Shown: one piece after another, positions 36,374-45,115 of the stretch
How positions within the stretch are numbered: position 1 is the stretch's first letter
Layout of the letters: every line of letters begins with the position of its first letter
The notes under the pieces: model-generated
What the model was told of the DNA's origin: nothing
The model's database searches: none
Seen by the model: only the letters and a program-made list of their open reading frames with translations
DNA from: Jiella sonneratiae
Lineage (GTDB): Bacteria; Pseudomonadota; Alphaproteobacteria; Rhizobiales; Rhizobiaceae
Direction: 5' to 3'
Length of the DNA stretch: 64,000 nt
NCBI RefSeq assembly: GCF_017353515.1
Contig: NZ_JAFMPY010000017.1
Location: 1 to 64,000, forward strand
Translations under genes and position numbers: made by a program

Positions 36374-37195
36374 TCAGGCCGCAGGCTTCGTCGCGCCGAG
36401 CGAGACGGCGAGGGGGATCTTCGCAACGCCCGCCGGCAGGGCGTAGAGGCCGTCGCCGGCCTCGACCATGCCGGGAAAGGCCCGCCAGGCCAGCCGGTCG
36501 TGCTCGTTGAGAAAGTCGAGGCGGAGCCCTGCGCCGAGCACCGCCGAAACCACCTCCGACACGGGATGCAGCCATTCGTAGTTTCGGCTGTTCTCCAGCC
36601 GGCGGCCGTCGCCGGTGTAGGTCGTCTCCGCGTCGAAGACGAGCGGGGCATCGGCCGGCGTCGCGCGGTCGAAGGTCGCGACCAACCGTCCGTCCTCGAA
36701 CTCCATCTGGTTCATCACCGGATGGCCTTCGAGGAGATAGAGGCGCCCGCCCGGCCTGAGCAGCGCCGCCACGACCTTCGCCCAGCGGCGGATGTCCGGC
36801 AGCCAGTTGATCGCGCCCCAGGTGACGAAGGCGAGATCGTAGGTCTCGCCGAGCGCTTCCGGCGCGTCGTAGAGCGAAGCCTCGACGAAGCGCGCCTTCG
36901 TGCCGGCCCGTTCCGCGAACTCCCGCGCCGCGGCGATCGACTTCGGCGAGAAGTCGAGGCCGGTGACGCTCTTCGCCCCGAGATGCTTCAGCGACAGCGT
37001 GTCGAGGCCGATGTGGCACTGCAGGTGGACGACGTCCAGACCGGCGGGATCGCCGATCTCCTCCGCCTCGATCGCATGCAGGCTCGATCCGCCGGCGAGC
37101 ACCGCGGCGATGCGGTATGAGCCGGTCGTGTCCGTCGAATGAAGCGCTGCCCGCTCGTCCCAGTTGGCGCGATTTTCGTCGAAGAAGCTCTGCAC
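36374..37195 (-). CDS. SAM-dependent class I methyltransferase
   Basis: A 273-residue methyltransferase beginning 'MQSFFDENRANWDERA', a common opening of this family. SAM motif I is unusual ('VVHLQCHIGLDTLSLKHLGA'), followed by 'VTGLDFSPKSIAAARE' and 'LAFVTWGAINWLPDIRRW'. The substrate is unknown. The GTG at 37193-37195 is preferred. An in-frame ATG at 37319-37321 would add 42 residues without similarity and would start right at the rplS terminator. It lies at the border between the catabolic and core parts of the window. Confidence 0.82.
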   Translation of the reverse strand: MQSFFDENRANWDERAALHSTDTTGSYRIAAVLAGGSSLHAIEAEEIGDPAGLDVVHLQCHIGLDTLSLKHLGAKSVTGLDFSPKSIAAAREFAERAGTKARFVEASLYDAPEALGETYDLAFVTWGAINWLPDIRRWAKVVAALLRPGGRLYLLEGHPVMNQMEFEDGRLVATFDRATPADAPLVFDAETTYTGDGRRLENSRNYEWLHPVSEVVSAVLGAGLRLDFLNEHDRLAWRAFPGMVEAGDGLYALPAGVAKIPLAVSLGATKPAA

Positions 37196-37327
37196 GGCGG
37201 GCGCTCCGGTGGCGATCGCCGGAAGATCGCACGGGGCCGGTGGGAACTGAAGCCGGCTGCCGACGCGGTGCGCGTTGTCGTTCCCCGCCGCCGCCCGGCC
37301 CGACAAAGGCCACAGCCCCAAACGCAG

Positions 37328-37351
37328 AAAAGGCGGCCGGAGCCGCCTTTC
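37328..37351 (-). terminator. Rho-independent terminator of rplS
   Basis: The 9-bp perfect stem AAAGGCGGC/GCCGCCTTT (37329-37337 with 37342-37350) has a 4-nt loop. On the minus strand it is followed by TTTTCTG. It begins 27 nt after the rplS stop. Confidence 0.8.
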
Positions 37352-37376
37352 GAAAACCTTTTCGCCGTCGCCGAAC

Positions 37377-37835
37377 TTATTCGGCGGCGGTCTTGGCCGC
37401 TTCCTTCTCGGCCTTGATGCGGTCGCGCTCCTCGGCGGCGACCTGGCGGGCGTCGTCGTTCAGCTTGCGGGCGCGGGCGTTGGTCGCCTCGACGATGCGG
37501 GCCGACTTGCCGCGGCGATCGCGCAGGTAATAGAGCTTGGCGCGGCGGACCTTGCCGCGGCGCACCACCTCGACCGATTCGAGCATCGGCGAATAGACCG
37601 GGAAGACGCGCTCGACGCCCTCGCCGTAGGAGATCTTGCGGACGGTGAAGTTTTCCTGCAGCCCCGAGCCGGAGCGGGCGATGCAGACGCCTTCATAGGC
37701 CTGGACGCGGGTGCGGGTGCCTTCCGTGACGCGCACGTTGACGCGCACCGTGTCGCCGGCGGAGAACGCCGGAATGCTGCGGATGGCCTCGATGCGGGCG
37801 GCCTCGGCGGCCTCGAGTTCCGAGATGATGTTCAT
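37377..37835 (-). CDS. rplS: 50S ribosomal protein L19
   Basis: A 152-residue L19 with the conserved core '[35 protein letters not shown]', '[21 protein letters not shown]' and '[21 protein letters not shown]'. A charged C-terminal extension of about 35 residues (Lys/Glu/Ala-rich) is typical of Hyphomicrobiales L19 rather than the 115-residue E. coli form. L19 sits at the 30S-50S interface. The usual upstream partners rpsP-rimM-trmD are absent here: a membrane protein gene lies upstream, and rplS appears to have its own promoter and terminator. Confidence 0.97.
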   Translation of the reverse strand: MNIISELEAAEAARIEAIRSIPAFSAGDTVRVNVRVTEGTRTRVQAYEGVCIARSGSGLQENFTVRKISYGEGVERVFPVYSPMLESVEVVRRGKVRRAKLYYLRDRRGKSARIVEATNARARKLNDDARQVAAEERDRIKAEKEAAKTAAE

Positions 37836-37927
37836 GGCATAGCCTCAATTCGTTTCACGCCGGGGTAACTCGCAACCCGACATGGCCGCCGTGACGGTCA
37901 GGTTATTCTGAGGAAATCGGCTGCGCT

Positions 37928-37954
37928 CTTATACGGCTTCGGCCGGTTTGTCAC
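37928..37954 (-). promoter_or_regulatory. Candidate rplS promoter
   Basis: On the minus strand TATAAG (37928-37933) is preceded by GTGACA (37949-37954) with a short 15-nt spacer. The rplS start is about 93 nt downstream. The -10 is good, the spacing is suboptimal. Confidence 0.35.
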
Positions 37955-38007
37955 TACCAGGGCGCCCCGTTTTTGCCGGGTGCGTCGCCGCGCCGCCGGC
38001 ACGGCGC

Positions 38008-39381
38008 TCATCCGAGGCCGGCAAAGCCGAGAAGGAGCAGCGAGACGCCCGCCATCACCCACAGCGTGAAGGCGCGGTTCCAGACGAGGCCGACGGTCAG
38101 CGCGCTGGTATGGCCGAGCCGGCCGACCAGCAGCGTCGTCGCGGTGAAGGGCGAGGTGGCGCCGGCGAGCGCCCAGCCGGCGGTGATCGCGGCGGCGAAG
38201 AGATTGGGCGCGATGCCGAGCGAGGCGGGCGCCGGCAGGAGCGGCGCCAGCATCGAGACCGAGAGGATCGGGTTCATGCCGAGCTGCCCGAGGATCGGCA
38301 CGACGAAGACCGGCGCGACCAGCACCAGCCAGGTCGGAACGCTCGAAAGATCGAGCGCGCGGCCGGAGGCGAGCGGCTGGATCAGCGCCGCGCCGAGCGT
38401 GCCGATCACCCCGGCCATGACGAGCAGCACCAGTTCGGAGCGGTAGGAGGGAAGCTCGACGAAGGCGAGCCGGCGGACGCGCCGCGCGGTTTCGGAAAGG
38501 TTGCCGCTGACATGGGCGATCCAGGCGACGGAGATCAGCGGCACGAACAGCGTGACGATCGAGGTGACGGCAAGGCCGGTCAGATATTCGAAGCTCCCGA
38601 CGAGGGCGAAGAGCAGGACCAGCAGTGCGACGAGCGGCGCGAGGTCGCGATAGCTGCCGATCGGGTCGGTGCGCGGCGGCGGCGGGCCAGAGAGCTTCGG
38701 CTTGTGGATCGTGTCGAGCGCCCAGCCGGTGACCATGAAGAGGGCGGCGACGAGGAGGGCGTAGGGGGCGAGGCCGCCCCAACTGCAGCCGGCGACGACC
38801 GTGGTGGTGATCGCCGTGGCAAAGGCCAGCGGCGACCAGCAGAGCGAGGCGCAGAGGCCGCGCTGCACGGCGAGCAGCATGCGGCGGTTGCGGATCTCGC
38901 GGATCTCGGCATTCGCCTCCTTGCCGGCGATCGCCTCGGTCAGGCCGCCGAGGAGCGTGATCGAGCCGTAGTTGAGGATCAGCGCGAAGAGGTGCCCGCC
39001 GACGGTCAGGGCCGCATAGCGCTTGCCCGGCGGCTGGCTCGCCAGATACTGGCCGCAGCGTTCGATCGCCGGCGAGGCGGAGGCGGGATTGCGCAGGCTG
39101 GCCAGCGCCACGAAGAAGGTGGCGATGAAGGCGCCCTGCGTCGCCGCCTTTTCGAGCACGTCCGGCCAGTCGGGAAGCAGCGCGACGGCCGCCGCCGAAA
39201 GGACGAGGCCGATCCCGACGAAGGCCTTGCGGGAAAACGGCGCGAAGGGCGTCGCGACGACGATGAAGGCGAGGAGGCCGACGGCCGCGACGGGGGCGGC
39301 CGGCCCGACGCCGAACCATTCGTGGATGATGACGGCCAGCCAGAGGAGGACGAGCAGGCTGCCGAGGGTCTTGTCGAGCAC
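38008..39381 (-). CDS. Polytopic membrane protein, probable transporter
   Basis: A 457-residue protein with about eleven or twelve hydrophobic segments. Recognisable short stretches are 'LTVGGHLFALILNYGSITLLGGL' and a C-terminal part 'PILGQLGMNPILSVSML' followed by 'AGWALAGATSPFTATTLLVG'. These resemble the helix-hairpin regions of ion-transporter-superfamily anion carriers. No specific family could be named. It starts with GTG at 39379-39381 without a clear Shine-Dalgarno. It lies between rplS and trhO and is transcribed toward rplS. Function unknown. Confidence 0.75.
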   Translation of the reverse strand: MLDKTLGSLLVLLWLAVIIHEWFGVGPAAPVAAVGLLAFIVVATPFAPFSRKAFVGIGLVLSAAAVALLPDWPDVLEKAATQGAFIATFFVALASLRNPASASPAIERCGQYLASQPPGKRYAALTVGGHLFALILNYGSITLLGGLTEAIAGKEANAEIREIRNRRMLLAVQRGLCASLCWSPLAFATAITTTVVAGCSWGGLAPYALLVAALFMVTGWALDTIHKPKLSGPPPPRTDPIGSYRDLAPLVALLVLLFALVGSFEYLTGLAVTSIVTLFVPLISVAWIAHVSGNLSETARRVRRLAFVELPSYRSELVLLVMAGVIGTLGAALIQPLASGRALDLSSVPTWLVLVAPVFVVPILGQLGMNPILSVSMLAPLLPAPASLGIAPNLFAAAITAGWALAGATSPFTATTLLVGRLGHTSALTVGLVWNRAFTLWVMAGVSLLLLGFAGLG

Positions 39382-39614
39382 GGGCTGGACCAGGCGGGCG
39401 GGACGGGATGGCCGGGCGGGACCGCCGGCGATGTCTGAGAGCCGTTACATAACGCCGTTGCCGGGCCGCGCAAGAAACGCCCGAGGGAGCCTGTCGCCCG
39501 CCTCGTGCATGGCTTCTTCTTCGGCGCGGCGCGGCGCGGCGCTGCGAGGCGCGGCGAGGCGCTGCGATCGCGATCGGCGTTGCGGGAGGGCCGGGGCGGG
39601 GCTATCACGCCGCG

Positions 39615-40493
39615 ATGCTCACCGTCGCCGCCTTCTACCGCTTCCTGCCGCTCGCCGACCTCGCCACCCACCGGGCGGAGCTTTCCGCCCTTTGTCGCAC
39701 GTACCGGCTGCGCGGCACGATCCTGATCGCGCCGGAGGGCGTCAACGGCACGGTGGCCGGCGAGGAGCGGGCGATGGCGGCATTCCTCGCCGGGCTTTCC
39801 TCCCGCTTCGGCCTGACCGAGGACGACCTGCGCATGTCGGCGGCGGCCGACTGGCCGTTTGCCCGGATGAAGGTGCGCATCCGCCCGGAGATCATCACGC
39901 TCCGGGACGAGAGCGGCGACCCTTTGGAGAAGACCGGCATCCACGTCGCGCCGCAGGACTGGAACGACCTCGTCGCCGATCCTGGCGTCGTTCTCCTCGA
40001 CACCCGCAACCGCTACGAGACGCGGGTCGGCAGCTTCGCGGGCGCCGTCGATCCGGAGATCGACCGCTTCACCGATTTCAAGCGTTTCGTCGAGGAGCGG
40101 CTCGATCCCGGGAAAACGCCCAGGGTGGCGATGTTCTGCACCGGCGGCATCCGCTGCGAGAAGGCCTCGGCCTTCATGCTGGAGAAGGGCTTTGCCGAGG
40201 TCTACCAGCTGAAGGGCGGGATCCTCTCCTATCTCCAGACGGTGCCCGCGGCGGAGAGCCGCTGGCGCGGCGACTGCTACGTCTTCGACGGCCGTGTGGC
40301 ACTCGGCCACGGCCTCGCCGAGACGGGCTGGACCGCCTGCTTTGCCTGCGGCGCGCCGTTGTCGGAGGCAGACCGCGCTTCGCCGGAGTTCGAGGAGGGC
40401 GTGTCGTGTGCTGCCTGCGCGGGCGAGCGGCCTGAAAGCGAGGTCGCGGCGCTGCGCGAGCGGCATCGGCGGATGACGGCGGGCGAGGGGTAG
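39615..40493 (+). CDS. trhO: tRNA uridine(34) hydroxylase TrhO (rhodanese-like)
   Basis: A 292-residue member of the TrhO/YceA family, which hydroxylates U34 of tRNA to 5-hydroxyuridine. An N-terminal acylphosphatase-like domain ('RGTILIAPEGVNGTVAG') precedes a rhodanese domain whose active loop is 'FCTGGIRCEKAS' (Cys175, Cys181). 'LKGGILSYL' and a C-terminal cysteine pair 'CFACGAPL'/'CAACAG' follow, suggesting zinc binding. Its length fits alphaproteobacterial members. The gene stands alone, divergent from the membrane protein gene. The 230-bp gap before it holds a G/C-only run of degenerate GCGGCGC repeats around 39525-39565. Confidence 0.93.
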   Translation: MLTVAAFYRFLPLADLATHRAELSALCRTYRLRGTILIAPEGVNGTVAGEERAMAAFLAGLSSRFGLTEDDLRMSAAADWPFARMKVRIRPEIITLRDESGDPLEKTGIHVAPQDWNDLVADPGVVLLDTRNRYETRVGSFAGAVDPEIDRFTDFKRFVEERLDPGKTPRVAMFCTGGIRCEKASAFMLEKGFAEVYQLKGGILSYLQTVPAAESRWRGDCYVFDGRVALGHGLAETGWTACFACGAPLSEADRASPEFEEGVSCAACAGERPESEVAALRERHRRMTAGEG

Positions 40494-40739
40494 GACGGGA
40501 GCGCGCCGTTCTCCGCTGCCGTCGATGAGGCGTTCCATTCTGCCCCGGGGTGAAGGCTTCGACCGGCGCGCCGCGGGCCGGAAGCAGTCTCCTGCTTGGC
40601 GCGGCCCGTCATCGCTTGATCGGCCCGGAAGGTCATAGGACATGCAGCATGGAACGAGCTTTGCTCCTCATCCTGCCTCACCGTCTCGTCTTGGCCTGAT
40701 CTCTTGCACGAAAGCGGTCGTGAGGTTCGATATCCTGCC

Positions 40740-40919
40740 CTAACTGCCGCCGCCCTGCTCCGTGCCCTGCTGCAACGGCTCGACGCCGTCCGAAGGGGTC
40801 CGATCGCCCTGCAGGAGCACGATGCCGATCGCGATCCCGATCGCGACGATCGCAAGCAGCACATAGCCGCGCGTTTCACGGCGCTTTCGACGCGACGGAT
40901 ACTTCTCTTCAGGCTCCAT
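40740..40919 (-). CDS. Small single-span membrane protein (59 residues)
   Basis: A 59-residue reading frame from ATG 40917-40919 to TAG 40740-40742. It has a basic N terminus ('SRRKRRETRG'), one hydrophobic helix ('YVLLAIVAIGIAIGIVLL') and a polar Gln/Gly tail. The positive-inside layout predicts an inner-membrane anchor with the tail outside. GGGGA lies about 8 nt before the ATG. No family was recognised. It is isolated between trhO and yciB. Real coding is supported only by this composition. Confidence 0.5.
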   Translation of the reverse strand: MEPEEKYPSRRKRRETRGYVLLAIVAIGIAIGIVLLQGDRTPSDGVEPLQQGTEQGGGS

Positions 40920-41179
40920 GGCGCAATCCCCGTCGCGTCAAATGCCGAGTGTCGCAGGACACTCCTGGCTGCGGGAGGGGTCAGACGCCGTTGCCCCGCC
41001 CCGATGGTCGTTCATGCGTCGGACCCGGACGGCATCGCCGCCGAAGCCGTCGTTCTTCCGTCTCGAAGCGCCCTCGCTGGGGAAATGTCCCGCAGCACAG
41101 GAGAGGTGAATAAACGCACGGCCGGCGCTGGGCTCATCGACGCCGAAAGCTTCCGATCGGCTGTCGCGGCCCGTCGCCG

Positions 41180-41860
41180 CTATTCCTTCTTTCCGCCGAT
41201 CGGCTCCGTCGCATGGCGCTTGATCAGGGGCAGCTGGGTCATCATGAAGATCACCGTCAAAGGCATCACCGCCCAGACCTTGAAGTCGACCCAGACGTCG
41301 TCGGCGGTCTGGCCCGGCCCGTAATAGGCATCGGCGACCTGCCAGACGACGATGTTGAGGATCGCGAGGAAGACGAAGAACAGCCCCCAGCGGAAGGTCA
41401 GCTTGCGCCAGCCCTCGTCGTCGAGCTTGAAGGCCTGGTCGAAGACGTAGCCGAGGAAGGATTTGCCGAACAGCAGGCCGCCGAGCAGCGCCCCGGCGAA
41501 GAGGGCGTTGATGATGGTCGGCTTCAGCTTGATGAAGGTCTCGTCCTGCAGCCAGAGGGTCAGTCCGCCGAAGACCAGGACGACGAACCCCGAGACCAGC
41601 GGCATGATCGGCAGCGTCCGCGTCACCACCCAGGAGACGGCGAGCGCGATCACCATCGCTGCCATGAACAGCGCCGTCGCGATGAACAAGGGCCCGCCGA
41701 GATCGGCGAGGATGGGGAAGGCGTGCGCGAGCTCTTCGCCCTTCGAATTGGCGAAGAAGAAGACCAGCAGCGGCCCGAGCTCCAGCGCGAACTTCAGGAA
41801 CGGGCTCATCTCCTTGCGGCCGGGCTCGTTCGGGGCGTCTTCGATGATGTGTTCGGACAT
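41180..41860 (-). CDS. yciB: Inner membrane-spanning protein YciB (septation protein A/IspZ)
   Basis: A 226-residue membrane protein with about six helices and the family stretches '[17 protein letters not shown]', '[24 protein letters not shown]' and '[24 protein letters not shown]'. YciB/IspZ affects cell-envelope integrity and division. It is the usual neighbour downstream of ftsY in Hyphomicrobiales. Here a REPIN-like doublet occupies the 213-bp gap between the two genes. The C-terminal '[13 protein letters not shown]' is polar. Confidence 0.94.
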   Translation of the reverse strand: MSEHIIEDAPNEPGRKEMSPFLKFALELGPLLVFFFANSKGEELAHAFPILADLGGPLFIATALFMAAMVIALAVSWVVTRTLPIMPLVSGFVVLVFGGLTLWLQDETFIKLKPTIINALFAGALLGGLLFGKSFLGYVFDQAFKLDDEGWRKLTFRWGLFFVFLAILNIVVWQVADAYYGPGQTADDVWVDFKVWAVMPLTVIFMMTQLPLIKRHATEPIGGKKE

Positions 41861-41885
41861 GTCGCGATGATCGCCTTTTTCAGTA

Positions 41886-42022
41886 TCGTCATCCAGGGCT
41901 TTGGCCGGGATCCGTTCCAGATCGGCAACGAAGGCCGCTCGGCCGACGCGGGCTCACGGTCTTGAACGGCCAGACCGCTGACATGGCTTGGAATGGATCC
42001 CGGCTCAAGGCCGGGGTGACGA
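41886..42022. repeat. REPIN-like inverted doublet between ftsY and yciB
   Basis: Two 34-bp units face each other. 41886-41919 on the minus strand and 41989-42022 on the plus strand match at 28 of 34 positions. Each carries a GGATCCCGG-core with an internal hairpin (in the second: CCCGGC/GCCGGG at 41999-42004 and 42010-42015, loop TCAAG) and ends in TGACGA. This layout, two REP units inverted around a roughly 70-bp spacer, is that of REP doublets mobilised by RAYT-type transposases. Confidence 0.65.
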
Positions 42023-42073
42023 ACCTCGGTGAACTTGCCGGTGGTTTTATGACGATGCCGCCGGGGCGCCGGC

Positions 42074-43797
42074 TCAGGTCACCGGCAGCCCGGCGATTGC
42101 GCCGGCGAAATCCTTCGCCTTGAAGGGTTCGAGGTCGTCGATCCCCTCGCCGACGCCGACAAAATAGACCGGCAGGCGGTGTTTTGCCGCGATGGCGACG
42201 AGGATACCGCCGCGCGCCGTGCCGTCGAGCTTGGTCATCACCAGGCCGTTGACCCCCGAGACGTTGCGGAAGATCTCGACCTGGCTGAGCGCATTCTGCC
42301 CGGTCGTCGCATCGAGGGTCTGGAGCACCGTGTGCGGCGCGTCCGGCTCGCGCTTCGACAGCACCCGGTTGATCTTTTCGAGCTCGGCCATCAGCTCGGC
42401 CTTGTTCTGCAGCCGGCCGGCGGTGTCGATGATGAGAACGTCGGAATCGTTCTCCAGCGCCCGGTCGTAGGCCTCGAAGGCGAGGCCCGCGGCATCGGCG
42501 CCGATCTGCTTGGCAACGACCTCCGAGCCGGTCCGCTCGCCCCAGATCTTCAGCTGCTCGACGGCGGCGGCACGGAAGGTGTCGCCGGCGCAGAGCGTCA
42601 CCTTCAGCCCGGCGCGGGTCAGCTTGGCGGCGAGCTTGCCGATGGTGGTCGTCTTGCCGGTGCCGTTGACGCCGACGACGAGGATGACGTGCGGCTTCTT
42701 CTCGAGGTCGAGTTCCAGCGGCAGGGCGACGGGCACGAGGGTCTTTTCGATCTCCTCGGCAAGGATGCGGCGAACCTCGGCACCGGCGATCTCCTTGCCG
42801 AAGCGGCCTTCCGACAGACGGTCGGTGATCCGCATCGCCGTCTCGACGCCGAGATCGGCCTGGATCAGCACGTCCTCGAAGTCCTGCAGCGTATCCTCGT
42901 CGAGGCGGCGCTTGGTGAACAGCGAGGTGATCGAATCAGTGAGCTGGCTCGAGGAGCGCGACAGGCCGAGGCGCAGCCGCTCGGCCCAGGAGATCCGCGG
43001 CGCCGGGGCGGCGGCCGGAGGCGGCGCGGCCCGCTCGCGCAGGCGAAATCCGGAATCGCCGGGCAGCGGCGCCCGCGGCGGCGCGGCGGGAACCGCCGGC
43101 CCCGACGGCTCGGTACGACGGTCTTCCTCCTCCTCCGGCGGCAGATCTTCGTCGAGCCAGGAGAAGTCGGCGTCGTCCTCCCCGCCCGATGCCTCGTCCT
43201 CCTCGCCGGGCTCCGCCGGCTGGATGCCGACATGGTCCTCCTCGCGGGCGGGCTCGACTTCCGGCGCGGCGGCTTCTGCCGCCGCGGAGGGTTCGCGGCT
43301 CGCGGTCTCCACGGGTTCGACGCGCTCGTCGAGGAAGGAGAAGTCGGCCGGGCTCTCGGCGATGGGGCCGCGCGTATCGAGGAAGGAGAAGTCGTCGTCG
43401 TCCCCGGCGTCGCCGTCCGGCTCGTCCGGGTCTTCCGGCCGGTCGGCCTCAGCCCGGTGGGCGGCGATGTCCGCCGGCGCTAGCTCCAGCGGCTGCGGAC
43501 CGCCGAAGTTTTTTTTTGAGCCTCGCCGGCCGGGCCGGTTCCGGTCGTCGCCTCGGTCTGCGCGGCTCGCTCGCCGAGCGGGGTGATGCCGCCTTCGTCG
43601 GACGGCGGGGCTCCCGCCTCGGTGTCGGCGACGGAGCTCGCCGCCGCCTGCGGCCGGACCTCGGGATCGGGTGCTTCCGGCCGGCCGAGTTCGGTGTCGG
43701 AGGGGCGGGGCGTTTCGCCGTGGTCCGGCGTGCGCGCCTCTTCGCTCGCCGTGCCGAAGGAGAAGATCCGCCGGAAGAAGCCCTTTTTCTCAGCCAT
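42074..43797 (-). CDS. ftsY: Signal recognition particle receptor FtsY, split by an apparent -1 frameshift
   Basis: The NG GTPase domain is intact in the part ending at 42074: 'GVNGTGKTTTIGKLA', 'AGDTFRAAAVEQL', 'DTAGRLQNKAELM' and 'TKLDGTARGG'. Upstream, the N domain and an acidic region with three DFS(F/W)LD repeats stay open to 43508. The expected amphipathic start 'MAEKKGFFRRIFSFG' (ATG 43795-43797, AAGGA before it) lies in another frame that hits TAG at 43480-43482. The switch point is a nine-A run (43509-43517). One more A, or a -1 slip, gives a continuous 574-residue FtsY; without it the product is 105 residues. The N-terminal 8 nt overlap mtaB. A GTG at 43310-43312 could start a shorter FtsY. 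Confidence 0.9.
43469..43517 (-). other. Candidate -1 frameshift signal in ftsY
   Basis: On the minus strand the upstream frame reads CAA AAA AAA ACT, giving the slippery heptamer A-AAA-AAA (43510-43516). Nine nt later begins a 6-bp stem GTCCGC (43495-43500) pairing with GCGGAC (43469-43474) across a 20-nt loop. Slippery site, spacing and stem together are the layout of -1 recoding. A homopolymer miscall or transcriptional slippage on the A-run would explain the same sequence. Confidence 0.5.
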
Positions 43798-45115
43798 GCC
43801 CGTCCTTCGTTCCCTCGGCCGACGGCGCAGGGCACTCGCGGCCCGCATCCGCCGGCCGGGCGATCGCCATGCCGTCGGCGACACCGGTCAAGATAGCGTC
43901 GACGATCTCGCCGGGGAGGCCGGCGTCGATGCGACACAGGGTGAAATTCTCCGCCCGGCCAAGTCCTTCGCGCTCGACGAGGAGGCTCTGCCGGCTGCCG
44001 ACGAGGCGGGCGAGATGCGCGGCATGGGCCGCTTCGCCGGCGGCGCGCAGCCGCGCGGCGCGGTGCTTGATCACCGCCTTTTCAAGCTGCGGCATGCGCG
44101 CGGCCGGCGTGCCGGCGCGCGGCGAGAAAGGGAAGACGTGCAGATAGGTCAGCCCGCATTCCGCAACGATCGAGAGCGAATTCTCAAACATCGCCTCGGT
44201 CTCGGTCGGAAAGCCGGCAATGATGTCGGCGCCGAAGACGATGTCGGGGCGCTTTTCCCGGATCTCGGCGCAGAAGCGGATGGAGTCGGCGCGGCCGTGC
44301 CGGCGCTTCATGCGCTTCAGGATCATGTCGTCGCCGGCCTGCAGCGAAAGATGCAGATGCGGCATGAACCGCTTCTCCGAGGCCACCGCCTCGACCAGCG
44401 CCGCGTCGGCCTCGATCGAATCGATCGAGGAGAGCCGCAGCCGCTTCAACTCCGGGACGCGGGCGAGGATCGTCTGGACGAGCCGGCCGAGCGTCGGGGC
44501 GCCGGGAAGGTCGGCGCCCCAGCTCGTCATGTCGACGCCGGACAGCACCACTTCATGATAGCCGGCCGCGACCAGCCGCTGCATCTGGTCGACGACGGCG
44601 CCCATCGGCACCGAGCGGGAATTGCCGCGGCCATAGGGGATTATGCAGAAGGTGCAGCGATGGTCGCAGCCGTTCTGGATCTGCACGATCGCCCGGGAGC
44701 GGCCCTCGATCGCGTCGATCATGTGCGACGCGGTCTCGGTGACGCTCATGATGTCGTTGACGCGGATCTTCTCCTCGGCCGAAACGCCGAAGTCAGGCAG
44801 CCGGGCATAGCTGCCCGACACGAGCTTCTCGCCATTGCCGAGGACGGCATCGACCTCGGCCATCTCGGCGAAGCGCCCGGGCTCGGTTTGGGCGGCGCAG
44901 CCGGTGACGACGATCCGCGCATCCGGGTTCTCGCGCCGCGCCTTGCGGATCTGCTGGCGGGCCTGGCGCACCGCCTCGGCGGTCACCGCGCAGGTGTTGA
45001 AGACGATCGCGCCGCGCCCGTCCTCGCCGAGCCCGGCGGCTTCCGCCTCGCGCTTCATCACCGCCGACTCGTAGGTGTTGAGCCGGCAGCCGAACGACAC
45101 CACTTCGACGCCCAT
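43790..45115 (-). CDS. mtaB: tRNA (N6-L-threonylcarbamoyladenosine-C2)-methylthiotransferase MtaB
   Basis: A 441-residue radical-SAM methylthiotransferase that turns t6A37 into ms2t6A37 in ANN-reading tRNAs. N-terminal cluster cysteines are Cys10 ('SFGCRLN'), Cys42 and Cys73. The radical-SAM CxxxCxxC is 'CDHRCTFC' at residues 150-157. 'GADIIAGFPTETE' and 'VFPFSPRAGTPA' are the usual later motifs. 'GCRLN' rather than 'GCQMN' supports MtaB over MiaB. The ATG at 45113-45115 shares a base with the dapF stop (TGATG), and the end overlaps the ftsY start. Confidence 0.94.
   Translation of the reverse strand: MGVEVVSFGCRLNTYESAVMKREAEAAGLGEDGRGAIVFNTCAVTAEAVRQARQQIRKARRENPDARIVVTGCAAQTEPGRFAEMAEVDAVLGNGEKLVSGSYARLPDFGVSAEEKIRVNDIMSVTETASHMIDAIEGRSRAIVQIQNGCDHRCTFCIIPYGRGNSRSVPMGAVVDQMQRLVAAGYHEVVLSGVDMTSWGADLPGAPTLGRLVQTILARVPELKRLRLSSIDSIEADAALVEAVASEKRFMPHLHLSLQAGDDMILKRMKRRHGRADSIRFCAEIREKRPDIVFGADIIAGFPTETEAMFENSLSIVAECGLTYLHVFPFSPRAGTPAARMPQLEKAVIKHRAARLRAAGEAAHAAHLARLVGSRQSLLVEREGLGRAENFTLCRIDAGLPGEIVDAILTGVADGMAIARPADAGRECPAPSAEGTKDGHG

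Noticed and set aside
39525-39565. Run of GCGGCGC-type repeats as a possible CRISPR or regulatory array
   Set aside because: The units are short, degenerate and without spacers. It is simple GC-rich low complexity upstream of trhO.
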